Source of the DNA: Tateyamaria sp. ANG-S1
GTDB lineage: Bacteria > Pseudomonadota > Alphaproteobacteria > Rhodobacterales > Rhodobacteraceae
Assembly (NCBI RefSeq): GCF_000814025.1
Contig: NZ_JWLL01000005.1
Location: 667,501-731,500 of the forward strand
Direction of reading: 5' to 3'
DNA length: 64,000 nt
Positions 39,619 to 53,707 of this stretch are shown here, piece after piece; the stretch's first letter is position 1; every line of letters starts with the position of its first letter. The notes beneath the pieces were generated by a model. The model made no database searches and was not told where the DNA came from. It worked only from the letters and a program-made list of their open reading frames with translations. The translations under genes were made by a program, and so were the position numbers.

Positions 39619-41035
39619 CACAGGTTCTGTCCGTTGCGTCCGAGTGCGCGCCCTTGGTCAAGACCGGGGGCTTGGCGGATGTGGTGGGCGCTTTGCCGGG
39701 GGCGCTGGCGCCTTTGGGTGTCGACATGCGGACTTTGCTGCCGGGCTATCCTGCGGTGATGGAAGCGTTGGAGGGTGCTGAGACCGCCGCTGAGTTCACC
39801 GGCCTTTTTGGCGGGGATGCGCGGCTGTTGTCGGGGGATGCTGCGGGGCTGGACCTGTTCGTGCTGGATGCGCCGCATTTGTATGACCGAGCGTCCGGGA
39901 TTTACCTGAATGACGATGGCGTCGATTGGCCGGACAATCCGGAGCGGTTTGCGGCGTTGTGCCGGGTCGCGACGGATGTTGCGGCGGGGGCGCTGGGCAC
40001 GTGGCGTCCCGACGTCGTGCATTGTCATGATTGGCAGGCGGGGTTCGTGCCCTATTACTTGAAGCGCGATGGGGTGGATGTGCGCAGCGTGCTGACCATT
40101 CACAACATCGCTTTTCAGGGGCTGGTGCAGATGGAGGCGGCCAAGGATCTGGGCATTGCAAAGGCGGACCTGACCCGCGAGGGCGTGGAGTATTGGGGGC
40201 AGATTTCAGCGCTCAAGGCCGGGTTGCTACATGCGGATCGGTTGACGACCGTGTCCCCGACCTATGCCCGTGAATTGATGACGCCGGAGTTCGGCATGGG
40301 GCTGGATGGTGTCCTCCAGACCCGCAAGGCGGAACTGTCGGGTATTCTGAATGGCATTGATCTGGACGTGTGGTCGCCGGAGGTGGATGACCATATCCAG
40401 ACGTACACGGCGCCGAAGGGGAAGGCCGCGAACAAGACCGCGCTGCGGGCCGAGTTTGGGTTGCCGGAGGCCGATGGGCCGCTGTGCGTGGTGGTGTCGC
40501 GGCTGACGGCGCAGAAGGGTCTGGACCTGTTGCTGGATGCCTTGCCCGCACTGCTGGATCGCGGCGGGCAGTTGGCGCTGCTTGGGTCGGGTGATCCGGC
40601 GCTGGAGGGGGCCTTTGCCAGTTTTGACCATCCCGGCGTGGCGGTTCGGATTGGCTATGACGAGGCGCTGTCACATCGGATGATGGCCGGAGGCGATGCG
40701 ATCCTTGTACCGTCGCGGTTTGAGCCCTGTGGGCTGACGCAGCTTTATGGCTTGCGCTATGGGACCTTGCCCGTGGTGGCGTTGACCGGGGGGCTGGCCG
40801 ATACAGTCATTCCCGCCACGCCTGCCACTATGGCAAAAGGTGTCGCGACGGGCCTGCAATTTCACCCTGTTACGGCGGATGCGCTCTCAAACGCGTTGAT
40901 CCAGCTTTGTGACCTTTTCGCCGCGCCCAAGCTGTGGTCAAAGATGCAGCGAAACGCGATGGCGCAGCCAGTGGGGTGGGCGCCGTCGGCTGCGGCCTAT
41001 GCTGCGCTGTATGACGACCTGGTGAAGGCTGCTGA

Positions 41036-41039
<4 letters not shown>
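39615..41039 (+). CDS. glgA: Glycogen synthase (ADP-glucose)
   Basis: 474 aa from the ATG at 39615 overlapping glgC. A GT5 glycosyltransferase: [20 protein letters not shown] is the N-terminal ADP-glucose site with [25 protein letters not shown] begins the second Rossmann domain, and [20 protein letters not shown] contains the conserved catalytic E. It extends alpha-1,4 chains. It overlaps glgX by four bases. Confidence 0.96.
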
Positions 41040-44796
<3,757 letters not shown>

Positions 44797-44811
44797 TGTG
44801 CGTATGGGCGG

Positions 44812-47565
44812 CTAGTCTGCCGCCCGTTCCGCCCCTTCGATGATCGCGGCGCGCAGCTTTTTCTCCAGCGTCTTTTGCTTGGATTCTGAATAGTATTTCA
44901 GGCCGAACATGTCCTTGACGTAGAAGGTGTCGACCACCTGTTCGCCATAGGTCGCGATGACTGCGTTCGCGATATAGACGTTGCTCGCCGCCAGCGTGCG
45001 CGTCAGGTCGTGCAGCAGGCCGGGGCGGTCGCGGGTGTCCACCTCGATAATCGTGTAAATGTCGGACCCTTCGTTGTCGAAGGTGATGTGGGTCGGTACC
45101 CTGAACGCCTTTTCGCGTTTCTTGACCTTGTCACGGTCCTTGATTGCGTCGCGGGTGACCACTTCGCCCGCAAGCGTGCGTTCGATCATCTTACGCAAGC
45201 GGGGCAAGCGGGCGGCGTCATAGGGATTGCCGTCCGCGTCTTGAATCCAGAAGGCATCGGTCACGAAGCCGTCTGATGTGGTGTAGCTGCGCGCGTCGAC
45301 CACGTTGGCGCCGACCAGAGCCAGCGCGCCGGTGAGCCGGGCAAAGATGCCGGGATGATCCGGCATGACAAAGCAGGCGCGGGTGGCATCGCGGTCCTCG
45401 TCCGGGTGCAGGTCCATGACGATTTCGTTTTCGCCGATGTCCTTGAGCAGCTTGGCAAAGACGACATGGGCTGTGACATGCAGGCCCTGCCAATAGGCGT
45501 CGTAGTGGCGCGCGACCTCGGTTTGCAGATCCCTTCGCGCCCAATCCGCCAGTTCGGCGCGGAGCGCTTTCTTGGCTTCCGCCCCGCGATTGTCGCGCGT
45601 GAGCGCCTCCATCCCGTCCTCAAGCGCGCGGCGGGTCTGACGATAGAGCGCGCGGATCAGCACGGCCTTCCAGTTGTTCCATGTATTGGGGCCGACGCCG
45701 CGGATGTCGCAGACGGTCAGAACGCACAGCAGGTCTAGCCGTTTGACCGTCTGCACCGCCTTGGCAAAGTCGCGGACAGTGCGCGGGTCGGCGATGTCGC
45801 GTTTCTGCGCCATGTCGGACATCAGGAGGTGGTAGCGCACCAGCCATTCGACTGTGTCGACGTCTTCCTGTTTCAGTCCCAGTCGCGGGGCGACTTTGCG
45901 CACGATCTGTGCGCCGAGGATCGAGTGATCGTCGGGCCGACCCTTGCCGATGTCGTGTAGAAGGAGCGCGACGTAGAGCACCTTGCGGTTCACGCCCTCC
46001 TTGAGGATCGAGGAGGCGACGGGCAGGTCCTCTTCCAGCTCGTCGCGTTCGATCATCGCAAGCTGGGCGATGCATTGGATCGTGTGTTCGTCCACTGTGT
46101 AGGAGTGGTACATGTTGAACTGCATCATCGCGACGATGGGTTCGAATTCGGGGATGAACGCGGCGAGCATTCCCAGCTCATTCATGCGTCGCAGGGCGCG
46201 TTCGGGGTTGCCGTGTTTGAGCAGCAGGTCGAGGAAAATGCGCTGCGCCTCGGGGTTGGTGCGCATGTCGTCATCGACGAGGTGCAGGTGTGATTTGATC
46301 AGACGCATGGCGTCGGGGTGGATCAACATGCCTGTGCGCAATGCTTCTTCGAAGATACGCAGCAGGTTCAGCTTGTCCGCGAGGAACTCGGCATCGTTGT
46401 CGATGGCGAGGCGGTTGTTGATGACCTGATAGCCCGCCTTGGCCCGCGGCTTGCGCTTGAAAAGGCGGTCGAGCAACGGTTCAGCCTTGAGGTGGTCGGC
46501 CTCCAGCTTGGTCAGGAAGATGCGCGTCAGGTCGCCCACTTCGGTGGCGTGCAGGAAGTAGTCCTGCATGAACTGTTCGACCGCGCGGCGGCCTGCCTTG
46601 TCCTCGTACCCCATGGCGTCGGCCACGGCGACCTGCATATCGAAGGTCAGCTGTTCCGTCGCCCGGCCCGAGATCAGGTGCAGGTGGCAGCGGGTGGCCC
46701 AGAGGAAATCCTCGGCCGCGACGAAGGCGTCGAATTCCTCGTCCGTGAAGAGGCCCAGAGGCACGAGTTCGGCGGCGTCGTGGACCTTGTGGATGTACTT
46801 TCCGATCCAGAACAGCGATTGCAGGTCACGCAGCCCGCCCTTGCCTTCTTTCACGTTGGGTTCGACCACGTAGCGTTGTCCTTGGCGTACGTGCCGCGCG
46901 TCCCGTTCGGCCAGTTTGGCTTCGATGAACTCGCGTTCCGTGCCTTGAAAGAGGTCGGTGCGCAGCTTGGCGTCGAGCTCGTCGGCCAATGCCGCATCGC
47001 CGAAGAGGAACCGGTGTTCCAGCATGGCGGTGCGGATGGTGAAATCCTCGGCCCCGAGGCGCAGGCAATCGCGGACCGTGCGGCTGGAATGGCCGACTTT
47101 CAGCTTGAGGTCCCAGAGGATGTAGAGGGTCGTTTCAATGACGCTCTCAGCCCAGGGGGTGATCTTGTAGGGCGTCAGGAACAGCAGATCGACGTCGGAT
47201 GCGGGCGCCATTTCGCCCCGCCCGTACCCGCCCACTGCCAGCACGGCGAGCCGTTCGCTGTTCGTGGGTGTGGGGTTGGGGTGCATGAGCGTTTGCGCGG
47301 TGTGCAGGGCGGCATGGACCAGGCAATCGGTCAGGTAGGTGTAGGCCTGCGTGGTGGGCCTTGCGGCGAAGGGATCGGCGCGAAAGGCTGCGGCGATGGC
47401 CTCGCGCCCCGCTTTTTGCGCGGCTTTGAGGTGCGCCACGACCGATGAACGGTCTGGGTTCGTTGCCAGCAGATCATCGAAAGCGCCGCCATCGAAGATC
47501 TCGGTGGCGGCGCAGATGAGGTGTATGTCAGGCATATCGGGTGCCTGAAGGGCGGTGTCGCTCAC
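44812..47565 (-). CDS. glnD: Bifunctional PII uridylyltransferase/uridylyl-removing enzyme
   Basis: 917 aa, the normal length. The nucleotidyltransferase motif GGYGRGEMAPASDVDLLFL lies at 112-130. A GlnD-PII linker domain follows, then an HD domain (LLHDIGKGRPDDHS), which removes UMP, and two C-terminal ACT domains, the last starting near IIEVDTRDRPGLLHDLTR. It senses glutamine and controls PII proteins and so nitrogen assimilation. In several alphaproteobacteria the next gene is murJ; here it is 11.6 kb away. Confidence 0.97.
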   Translation of the reverse strand: MSDTALQAPDMPDIHLICAATEIFDGGAFDDLLATNPDRSSVVAHLKAAQKAGREAIAAAFRADPFAARPTTQAYTYLTDCLVHAALHTAQTLMHPNPTPTNSERLAVLAVGGYGRGEMAPASDVDLLFLTPYKITPWAESVIETTLYILWDLKLKVGHSSRTVRDCLRLGAEDFTIRTAMLEHRFLFGDAALADELDAKLRTDLFQGTEREFIEAKLAERDARHVRQGQRYVVEPNVKEGKGGLRDLQSLFWIGKYIHKVHDAAELVPLGLFTDEEFDAFVAAEDFLWATRCHLHLISGRATEQLTFDMQVAVADAMGYEDKAGRRAVEQFMQDYFLHATEVGDLTRIFLTKLEADHLKAEPLLDRLFKRKPRAKAGYQVINNRLAIDNDAEFLADKLNLLRIFEEALRTGMLIHPDAMRLIKSHLHLVDDDMRTNPEAQRIFLDLLLKHGNPERALRRMNELGMLAAFIPEFEPIVAMMQFNMYHSYTVDEHTIQCIAQLAMIERDELEEDLPVASSILKEGVNRKVLYVALLLHDIGKGRPDDHSILGAQIVRKVAPRLGLKQEDVDTVEWLVRYHLLMSDMAQKRDIADPRTVRDFAKAVQTVKRLDLLCVLTVCDIRGVGPNTWNNWKAVLIRALYRQTRRALEDGMEALTRDNRGAEAKKALRAELADWARRDLQTEVARHYDAYWQGLHVTAHVVFAKLLKDIGENEIVMDLHPDEDRDATRACFVMPDHPGIFARLTGALALVGANVVDARSYTTSDGFVTDAFWIQDADGNPYDAARLPRLRKMIERTLAGEVVTRDAIKDRDKVKKREKAFRVPTHITFDNEGSDIYTIIEVDTRDRPGLLHDLTRTLAASNVYIANAVIATYGEQVVDTFYVKDMFGLKYYSESKQKTLEKKLRAAIIEGAERAAD

Positions 47566-47594
47566 GGTGCTCTCCGTTCAGGACGGCTGCGGGG

Positions 47595-48782
47595 TCAGAA
47601 CCCGGCGCCGCCAAAGCCGCGTGGGGCCGGGTCGATCACAACCACCTGGTTGTCGCGCACCGTTGCGATGGCGAGGCCGCGTTGGTTGGTACCGTCCTGG
47701 CGCAAGCGGAAGATGCCCGATGCGCCCTGAAAGCCTGACCCTTGGGTCAGTGCCGCGCCCGTCAGCGCGCCCGAATTACCCTGGGCTGCAAGGGCGCCGA
47801 TGGCCGCGATCCCGTCAAAGGCGAGCCCGGCCAGCGGGTGCGGGGCGCTGCCATAGGCGGCTTCGTATTGCGAGCGGAACGCGCCTGCGCGGTTCGGATC
47901 GGGCAGCGCGAACCAGCCGCCCTGAATACCGGGCAGGTCCAGCGTTTGCCGCGGGATGTCCCAGCGCGTCATGCCGATGAACTGTGTTGCTGCCGGGTCC
48001 ACGCCGGTTTCGGGTAGCAGTTGCGACAGAAGCGGCAGGCCGCCCGCTGGTGCGGCGGTCATGAACACCGCGTTTGCGCCGGCGTTGTCCACTGCCGATT
48101 TCACCCGTGGGACCGCGTTGATCAGCCCTTGCTGCGACAGGGGATAGTCCACTGTGCCTGTGACCGTCGCACCGCTGCGCGACGCAGCCTGCTGGATTGC
48201 GTTGCGGCCAAGCTGGCCCGCCACGTCCTGTGCGTGCACCACGACGATCCGGTCCTTGCCCTGCCGTGCGGCATAGTTCACCAACCGGTCCGCGGTGTTG
48301 CTGAAGGTCGAACCCAGCACAAAGACGTTGCCGCCTGCGATGGTGGTGTTATTGGAAAAGGCTAGCACGTTCACGTTTTGCGGCGCAACCGCCACGCCAG
48401 CTGCATTGGCCGCTTCGGCATAAAGAGGCCCGAGGATGATCTGCGCGCCATCATTCACCGCTTGCGCGGCCTGAGAGGCGGCCGTTTGCGCGTTACCTGC
48501 TGTGCCATAGACCCGGAGGTCGATCTGCACCCCGTTGAGGTCGCGCATGGCGAGCCGGGCTGCGTTTTCGAGATTGTTGGCCAACAACTCGTCACTGCCC
48601 TGTCCAGACCCGCGCGGGACCAGCAAGGCGACGGGCACGGGCTGGGTCGTGTCGATGCGTGGTCCGCCACCTGCCGTGATGCCACCGACGGCTGCCGGAT
48701 CACAGGCCGCGAGCGCGAGGGCTGCCACCGGCAACAGGGCTCGGCGCACCGACTTGCGTACCGATTTGAAAAACGCAAACAT
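47595..48782 (-). CDS. LpoA-like penicillin-binding protein activator (lipoprotein)
   Basis: 395 aa with a signal peptide ending in the lipobox LALAAC (Cys about residue 26), so it is probably anchored to the outer or inner membrane. The rest is a type I periplasmic-binding fold (PVPVALLVPRGSGQGSDELL; AAQAVNDGAQIILGPLYAEA). This matches the LpoA C-terminal domain and the branched-chain amino acid-binding family. In alphaproteobacteria such proteins sit next to rsmI and yraN, as here, and are thought to activate penicillin-binding proteins. A role as a transporter receptor is less likely because no ABC genes are adjacent. Confidence 0.8.
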   Translation of the reverse strand: MFAFFKSVRKSVRRALLPVAALALAACDPAAVGGITAGGGPRIDTTQPVPVALLVPRGSGQGSDELLANNLENAARLAMRDLNGVQIDLRVYGTAGNAQTAASQAAQAVNDGAQIILGPLYAEAANAAGVAVAPQNVNVLAFSNNTTIAGGNVFVLGSTFSNTADRLVNYAARQGKDRIVVVHAQDVAGQLGRNAIQQAASRSGATVTGTVDYPLSQQGLINAVPRVKSAVDNAGANAVFMTAAPAGGLPLLSQLLPETGVDPAATQFIGMTRWDIPRQTLDLPGIQGGWFALPDPNRAGAFRSQYEAAYGSAPHPLAGLAFDGIAAIGALAAQGNSGALTGAALTQGSGFQGASGIFRLRQDGTNQRGLAIATVRDNQVVVIDPAPRGFGGAGF

Positions 48783-48871
48783 GAATTGTCACTCCCAGCG
48801 TTGCAGGGCATGACATCGGCCCGCCCGTCGTTTTGGGCGGATAATAGAGGTAAGGTTAGGCGGGTCCAGCT

Positions 48872-49750
48872 TTGAATCATGTCAAGACGACGCTGGCCCC
48901 GGGCCTCTGGTTTGTCGGTGTGCCCATTGGGACGGCGCGCGACATCACGTTGCGGGCACTGGATGTGCTGGCCTCCGCCGATGTTCTGGCCGCCGAAGAC
49001 ACGCGCAGCTTGCGCAAGCTGATGGATATTCACGGTGTCCCGCTTGAGGGGCGCCGGATCGAGGCTCTGCACGAGCATTCCAAGGATACACAGGTCGCGC
49101 GGCTTGTGGCGCGTGCCGCGGATGAGAGCGTGGCCTATGCGTCCGAGGCCGGCATGCCGCTGATTGCCGACCCGGGGTTTGAGTTGGGCCGCGCGGCGCG
49201 TGCGGCGGGCGTTCCGGTGACCTGCGCCCCTGGGCCGTCGGCCGTGTTGACGGCGTTGGTGCTCGGCGGATTGCCGACGGATGCCTTCCATTTTGGCGGC
49301 TTCCTGCCCGCGACGCGCAGCGCGCGGCTGCGGGCGCTGGAGGGACTGGCGGGGATTGATGGCACGCTGGTGCTCTACGAATCGCCCAAACGGCTGGGGG
49401 CCTTGCTGGCGGATGCGGTGGAGCGGCTGGGGGCAGACCGGCAAACTGCGGTCTGTCGCGAACTGACGAAACGGTTCGAAGAGGTCAAAACCGGGTCGCT
49501 TCAGGAAATGGCCGAGTTCTACAGCCGCGAGACACCGAAGGGAGAGATTGTTGTCCTGATCGGGCGTGCGGAGGCGCAGGCTGTTAGGGAAATAGACATA
49601 GATGATGCGCTAGTCTCTGCGTTGCGCGATATGACAGTGAAGGATGCGGCGTCTTTCGTGGCCGAAAGTCTGGGTTTGCCGCGGCGGCGGGTCTACCAGC
49701 GGGCTTTGGACATATCGCGCGATATGAAACGGGATGATGGATCTGACTGA
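48872..49750 (+). CDS. rsmI: 16S rRNA C1402 2'-O-methyltransferase
   Basis: 292 aa from a TTG; no in-frame ATG suits the N-terminus LWFVGVPIGTARDITLRALD. It is a tetrapyrrole-methylase-fold enzyme. The family blocks AAEDTRSLRKLM, SEAGMPLIADPGFELGRAA and FHFGGFLPA are present. It methylates the ribose of C1402 near the ribosomal P site using SAM. The stop overlaps yraN by one base, the usual pairing. Confidence 0.94.
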   Translation: MNHVKTTLAPGLWFVGVPIGTARDITLRALDVLASADVLAAEDTRSLRKLMDIHGVPLEGRRIEALHEHSKDTQVARLVARAADESVAYASEAGMPLIADPGFELGRAARAAGVPVTCAPGPSAVLTALVLGGLPTDAFHFGGFLPATRSARLRALEGLAGIDGTLVLYESPKRLGALLADAVERLGADRQTAVCRELTKRFEEVKTGSLQEMAEFYSRETPKGEIVVLIGRAEAQAVREIDIDDALVSALRDMTVKDAASFVAESLGLPRRRVYQRALDISRDMKRDDGSD

Positions 49751-50163
49751 TGGCGCGGCACGAACGATGTTTTGATCATGCACAGCCGGTTGCGGCGCGC
49801 GCCGCGCGCGGGCGCATGTCCTATCTGGCTGGCCTGGCAGCGGAAGAGATTGTCGTGCGGGCGTATCGTGCCGCCGGGTACAAGCTGGTTGCCGAACGCT
49901 GGCGTGGGCGTCGCGGCGAAATTGATCTGGTGTTTTCAACCGCAGTCGGGGTCGTCATGGTTGAGGTCAAGGCCAGCAAATCCTTTGACGCGGCTGCTGC
50001 GCACCTGACACCGGCGCAGGTGTCCCGCCTTTATGCCACGGCCGATGAATACCTCGGAACGCTGCCGAACGGGTCACTTACCGATGTTCGCTTTGACGTG
50101 GCGCTTGTTGATCAATCGGGTGGTTTGAACATTTTTGAGAATGCGTTTGCAGGCTGCATTTGA
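49750..50163 (+). CDS. yraN: YraN/UPF0102 nuclease-like protein
   Basis: 137 aa. The UPF0102 pattern is clear: GLAAEEIVVRAYRAAGYKLV, then GRRGEIDLVF and VVMVEVKASKS, which carry the D and ExK residues of a restriction-endonuclease-like fold. The first 20 residues (MARHERCFDHAQPV..) are an extension; a later ATG (MSYLAGLAAEE) is an alternative start. Precise function is unknown; it is usually coupled to rsmI. It overlaps rsmI by one base. Confidence 0.88.
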   Translation: MARHERCFDHAQPVAARAARGRMSYLAGLAAEEIVVRAYRAAGYKLVAERWRGRRGEIDLVFSTAVGVVMVEVKASKSFDAAAAHLTPAQVSRLYATADEYLGTLPNGSLTDVRFDVALVDQSGGLNIFENAFAGCI

Positions 50164-50262
50164 CTGCTGCGCAGCGCGCCCTGCGTCCCTGCACATCTCC
50201 TAGCCATTGCGCCCCCTGCTGCTCTGCGCCATCAAAGGCGCGGACGACAGCAGAGGTGTGCC

Positions 50263-51198
50263 ATGAAGATTGCCTTTCAGATGGACCCCATCGGGGCGGT
50301 GGATATCAACGCGGACAGCAGTTTCCGCCTGGCCGAGGAAGCGCAGGCGCGGGGTCATTCGCTGTTCTTCTATTCCCCCGATCACCTCGCCTATCAGGAG
50401 GGGCGCGTTACCGCGCGGGGCCACGATTTCACAGTGCAGCGGGTGCAGGGCGATCACGCGCAGTTGGGAGAGATGCGCGAGGTTGATCTGGCCGAGTTTG
50501 ATGTCATCTGGTTGCGGCAGGACCCGCCGTTCGACATGCATTACATCACGTCGACGCATCTGTTGGACCGCCTGAAGGATGATACGCTGGTCGTCAACGA
50601 TCCGTTTTGGGTGCGCAACTATCCTGAAAAGCTGCTGGTTCTGGATTTCCCCGACCTGACCCCGCCCACGACCATTGCCCGCGACCTTGATACGATCAAG
50701 GCGTTCAAGGCCAAGCATGGCGACGTTATTCTGAAGCCCCTTTATGGCAATGGCGGTGCCGGTGTGTTCCGGCTGGATGCCAGTGACCGCAATCTGACCT
50801 CGCTGCACGAGCTGTTCACTGGGTTCAGCCGCGAGCCGTTGATTGTGCAGAAATTCCTGCCCGATGTGTCGAACGGCGACAAGCGCGTGATCCTTGTCGA
50901 TGGGGAGGCCGTGGGCGCCATCAACCGCGTGCCCGCCGAGGGCGAGACCCGGTCCAACATGCATGTGGGTGGCCGTCCGGAGAAGATTGGCCTGACCGCG
51001 CGTGACCGTGAGATTTGTGATGCCATTGGTCCGCTGCTCAAGGAAAAAGGGCAGGTTTTCGTCGGCATTGATGTTATTGGCGACTACCTGACCGAGATCA
51101 ACGTGACCTCGCCCACCGGCATTCAGGAGTTGGAGCGCTTTGATGGCGTCAACATCGCCGAGAAGATCTGGCAGGCGATTGAGGCCAAGATCGGGTGA
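50263..51198 (+). CDS. gshB: Glutathione synthetase
   Basis: 311 aa, the normal proteobacterial length. An ATP-grasp enzyme that joins gamma-glutamylcysteine and glycine. The N-terminal [20 protein letters not shown] block and [13 protein letters not shown] are characteristic. The ATP-grasp core includes [14 protein letters not shown] and [20 protein letters not shown]. The stop overlaps the esterase start (GTGA). It supplies glutathione used by GSTs such as the one encoded at 53.7 kb. Confidence 0.96.
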   Translation: MKIAFQMDPIGAVDINADSSFRLAEEAQARGHSLFFYSPDHLAYQEGRVTARGHDFTVQRVQGDHAQLGEMREVDLAEFDVIWLRQDPPFDMHYITSTHLLDRLKDDTLVVNDPFWVRNYPEKLLVLDFPDLTPPTTIARDLDTIKAFKAKHGDVILKPLYGNGGAGVFRLDASDRNLTSLHELFTGFSREPLIVQKFLPDVSNGDKRVILVDGEAVGAINRVPAEGETRSNMHVGGRPEKIGLTARDREICDAIGPLLKEKGQVFVGIDVIGDYLTEINVTSPTGIQELERFDGVNIAEKIWQAIEAKIG

Positions 51199-52103
51199 GC
51201 CTGCTTCGCCCGCTGCTCAACCAGTATTTGCGCCTGACCGAGAAGCCGCACCTTAGAAACGCGGCTGGACCGGATGCGTTGCGCCGGAGTTTTGAGGCGA
51301 AGGCGCGGCTGTTTTTCCATGCGCCGTGGTCGATGCAGCTGGCTTGGGATCGGATCGCTGGGGCGGACGTGTTGCGCGCAGGCCCGCGCCGGGGGCAGGC
51401 GGATGTGACGATCCTGTATTTCCATGGTGGCGGGTATGTTTTTGGCTCGCCCCGGACCCACGGTGCCATGGCTGCGGCCCTTGCGCATCGTGCCGGGGCG
51501 CAAGCCATCTTGCCCCGCTACCCTTTGGCGCCGGAGCATCCTTTTCCAGCGGCTTTGGATCATGCGTATGAGGTGTATCTGGCGTGTCGGGCGGCCGGTG
51601 GACCCCTCGTCATCGGTGGCGATAGCGCGGGTGGGGGACTGGTGCTGGCGCTGTTGGGCAGGCTTTTGGTCGAGGGCGCGCCGTTGCCCGAGGCTGTCTT
51701 TGCCTTTTCGCCGCTGACCGATCTGACATTTTCCGGTGACAGCTTCCGTGACAATGCGGGTGCCGACGTGGCCTTACCTGCCGAACGTGCGGGCGAGATG
51801 GCTGAGATGTATCTGGCGGGTGCCGACCCGACTGATCCGCTTGTGAGCCCGCTGTTTGCCGACTTTACCGGTGCGCCACCTGTGTGGATCACAGCAGGCG
51901 ACACCGAGATTCTGTGTGATGACAGCCGGGGGATTGTGCAGCGGATGCGGGGGCGCGGTGTGGATGTCACCTATGTCGAGGAACACGACCTGCCTCACGT
52001 CTGGCCGATCTTTCACAACACCTTGCCCGAGGCGCGTGCGACTCTGAATGCGCTGGCCGCTTGGATTAGGGCTCAGACCGGGGCAAGGGCGCCCACGCGG
52101 TAG
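51195..52103 (+). CDS. Alpha/beta hydrolase, hormone-sensitive lipase family
   Basis: 302 aa from a GTG overlapping gshB. The oxyanion-hole motif [10 protein letters not shown] (about residues 75-84) and the nucleophile elbow GGDSAGGGL define the HSL/family IV esterases. The catalytic acid falls in GDTEILCDD, and the His is probably in HDLPHVW. It hydrolyses short acyl esters in the cytoplasm. Substrate unknown. The last 31 bases overlap convergent comM. Confidence 0.88.
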   Translation: MSLLRPLLNQYLRLTEKPHLRNAAGPDALRRSFEAKARLFFHAPWSMQLAWDRIAGADVLRAGPRRGQADVTILYFHGGGYVFGSPRTHGAMAAALAHRAGAQAILPRYPLAPEHPFPAALDHAYEVYLACRAAGGPLVIGGDSAGGGLVLALLGRLLVEGAPLPEAVFAFSPLTDLTFSGDSFRDNAGADVALPAERAGEMAEMYLAGADPTDPLVSPLFADFTGAPPVWITAGDTEILCDDSRGIVQRMRGRGVDVTYVEEHDLPHVWPIFHNTLPEARATLNALAAWIRAQTGARAPTR

Positions 52104-53584
52104 CTGACGGCTTCGGCCACATGGGGTTTGCGTACGGCGTCGGAGTTGTCGAGATCGGCAATTGTACGTGCGACGCGCAGCACCCGGTGATAGCCGCGTG
52201 CGGACAGGCCGAACCGGTCGGCGACTTTGGTGAGCAGTGCGCGTCCTTCTTCATCAGGCGCTGCGAACTCGTCCAGGGCGCCGCCCGTCAGGTCTGCGTT
52301 GCTGCGCATTCCGGTCCCGTCCAGCCGTGCTGCTTGCACCTTGCGCGCCGCATCAACACGGGCAGCGACGGTGGCAGAACTGTCGCCTGTGCTGGGCAGG
52401 TCGAGGTCGGAGTAGGTGACGGGCGGTACATCGACGCGCAGGTCGAAGCGGTCCATGAGCGGGCCGGAGATGCGGCCCATGTAGTCGTCTCCGCAGGCCG
52501 GTGCCCGCCCGCAGGCCCGCGAGGCGTCCGACAGGTAGCCGCATTTGCAGGGGTTGGCTGCCGCCACCAGCATGAAGCGGCAGGGGTATTTTACGTGGTT
52601 GTTGGCGCGGGCAACCATGACCTCGCCCGTCTCAATGGGCTGGCGCAGGGTTTCGAGGACGGTGCGAGGGAATTCGGGAAACTCGTCCATGAAGAGGACG
52701 CCGTTGTGAGCGAGCGACACCTCCCCCGGTTTGGCACCGCGACCGCCGCCGATGATGGCGGCCATGGAGGCCGTGTGGTGTGGTTCGCGAAAGGGGCGGT
52801 CCATGGAGATGCCGCCTGCGTCGAGCAGCCCGGCGAGGGAGTGGATCATGGAGGTTTCCAGCGCCTCCATTGCAGACAGCGGTGGCAGGATGCCTGGCAG
52901 ACGCGCAGCCAGCATGGATTTGCCCGAGCCCGGTGTGCCGACCATCAGGAAATGATGCCGCCCGGCGGCGGCCACCTCCATGGCGCGCTTGGCGCGTTCC
53001 CGCCCTTTGACGTCGCGCAGGTCGGGCAGGCCTGTGCCGCTGGCGATTTGGCCCGCCTTGGCGGGTTCCAACGGCACTTGGCCGGTGTAGTGACGGACCA
53101 CGTCGCCAAGGGAGGCTGCGGCGATGACCTTGGTTGCGTCGACCCATGCAGCTTCTGCGCCGGAGCCCGCTGGACAGAGCAGGCCGCGATCTTGCTCTGC
53201 GGCGGCCATTGCAGCGGGCAGTGCGCCGAGGACAGGGACCAGCGTGCCGTCGAGGGACAGCTCGCCTAGGGCGACTGTGCCTTCCACAGTGTCTTCGGGC
53301 AGGATGCCGAGCGCGGCGAGCAGCGACAGGGCGATGGGCAGGTCGAAATGGGAGCCTTCCTTGGGCAGGTCGGCTGGTGACAGGTTGATCGTGATCCGTT
53401 TCGAGGGCAGCGCGATGGACATTGCCGTCAGCGCCGCCCGTACCCGGTCGCGGGCCTCGGACACCGCCTTGTCCGGCAGGCCGACGATGGAGAAGGCGGG
53501 CAGACCCGGTGTCATGGCGCACTGCACCTCGACCTCGCGCGCGTCTACGCCCTGAAATGCCACCGTGTAGGCGCGTGCCACCAT
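52073..53584 (-). CDS. comM: ComM/YifB-family AAA+ ATPase
   Basis: 503 aa. An N-terminal Lon-like domain (VAFQGVDAREVEVQCAMTPG; SEARDRVRAALTAM) precedes an AAA+ core of the Mg-chelatase class: Walker A VGTPGSGKSML, Walker B NGVLFMDEFPEFP. A YifB C-terminal domain with cysteines (CGYLSDASRACGRAPACG), typical of the family, follows. In Vibrio ComM is a branch-migration helicase in natural transformation. The same role here is inferred. It stands alone between the esterase and GST genes. Confidence 0.92.
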   Translation of the reverse strand: MVARAYTVAFQGVDAREVEVQCAMTPGLPAFSIVGLPDKAVSEARDRVRAALTAMSIALPSKRITINLSPADLPKEGSHFDLPIALSLLAALGILPEDTVEGTVALGELSLDGTLVPVLGALPAAMAAAEQDRGLLCPAGSGAEAAWVDATKVIAAASLGDVVRHYTGQVPLEPAKAGQIASGTGLPDLRDVKGRERAKRAMEVAAAGRHHFLMVGTPGSGKSMLAARLPGILPPLSAMEALETSMIHSLAGLLDAGGISMDRPFREPHHTASMAAIIGGGRGAKPGEVSLAHNGVLFMDEFPEFPRTVLETLRQPIETGEVMVARANNHVKYPCRFMLVAAANPCKCGYLSDASRACGRAPACGDDYMGRISGPLMDRFDLRVDVPPVTYSDLDLPSTGDSSATVAARVDAARKVQAARLDGTGMRSNADLTGGALDEFAAPDEEGRALLTKVADRFGLSARGYHRVLRVARTIADLDNSDAVRKPHVAEAVSYRVGALAPV

Positions 53585-53707
53585 GTCTCCACCTCTTCAA
53601 AGATGGTTAATGGCTAGCGATCTGCGGTTTACGATTGGTTAACGGGCGCGCGGTGCGCGCGCCGTTGTGGTGCATATTTTTGGAACAATGAAGGTCAGGG
53701 CGCAGCG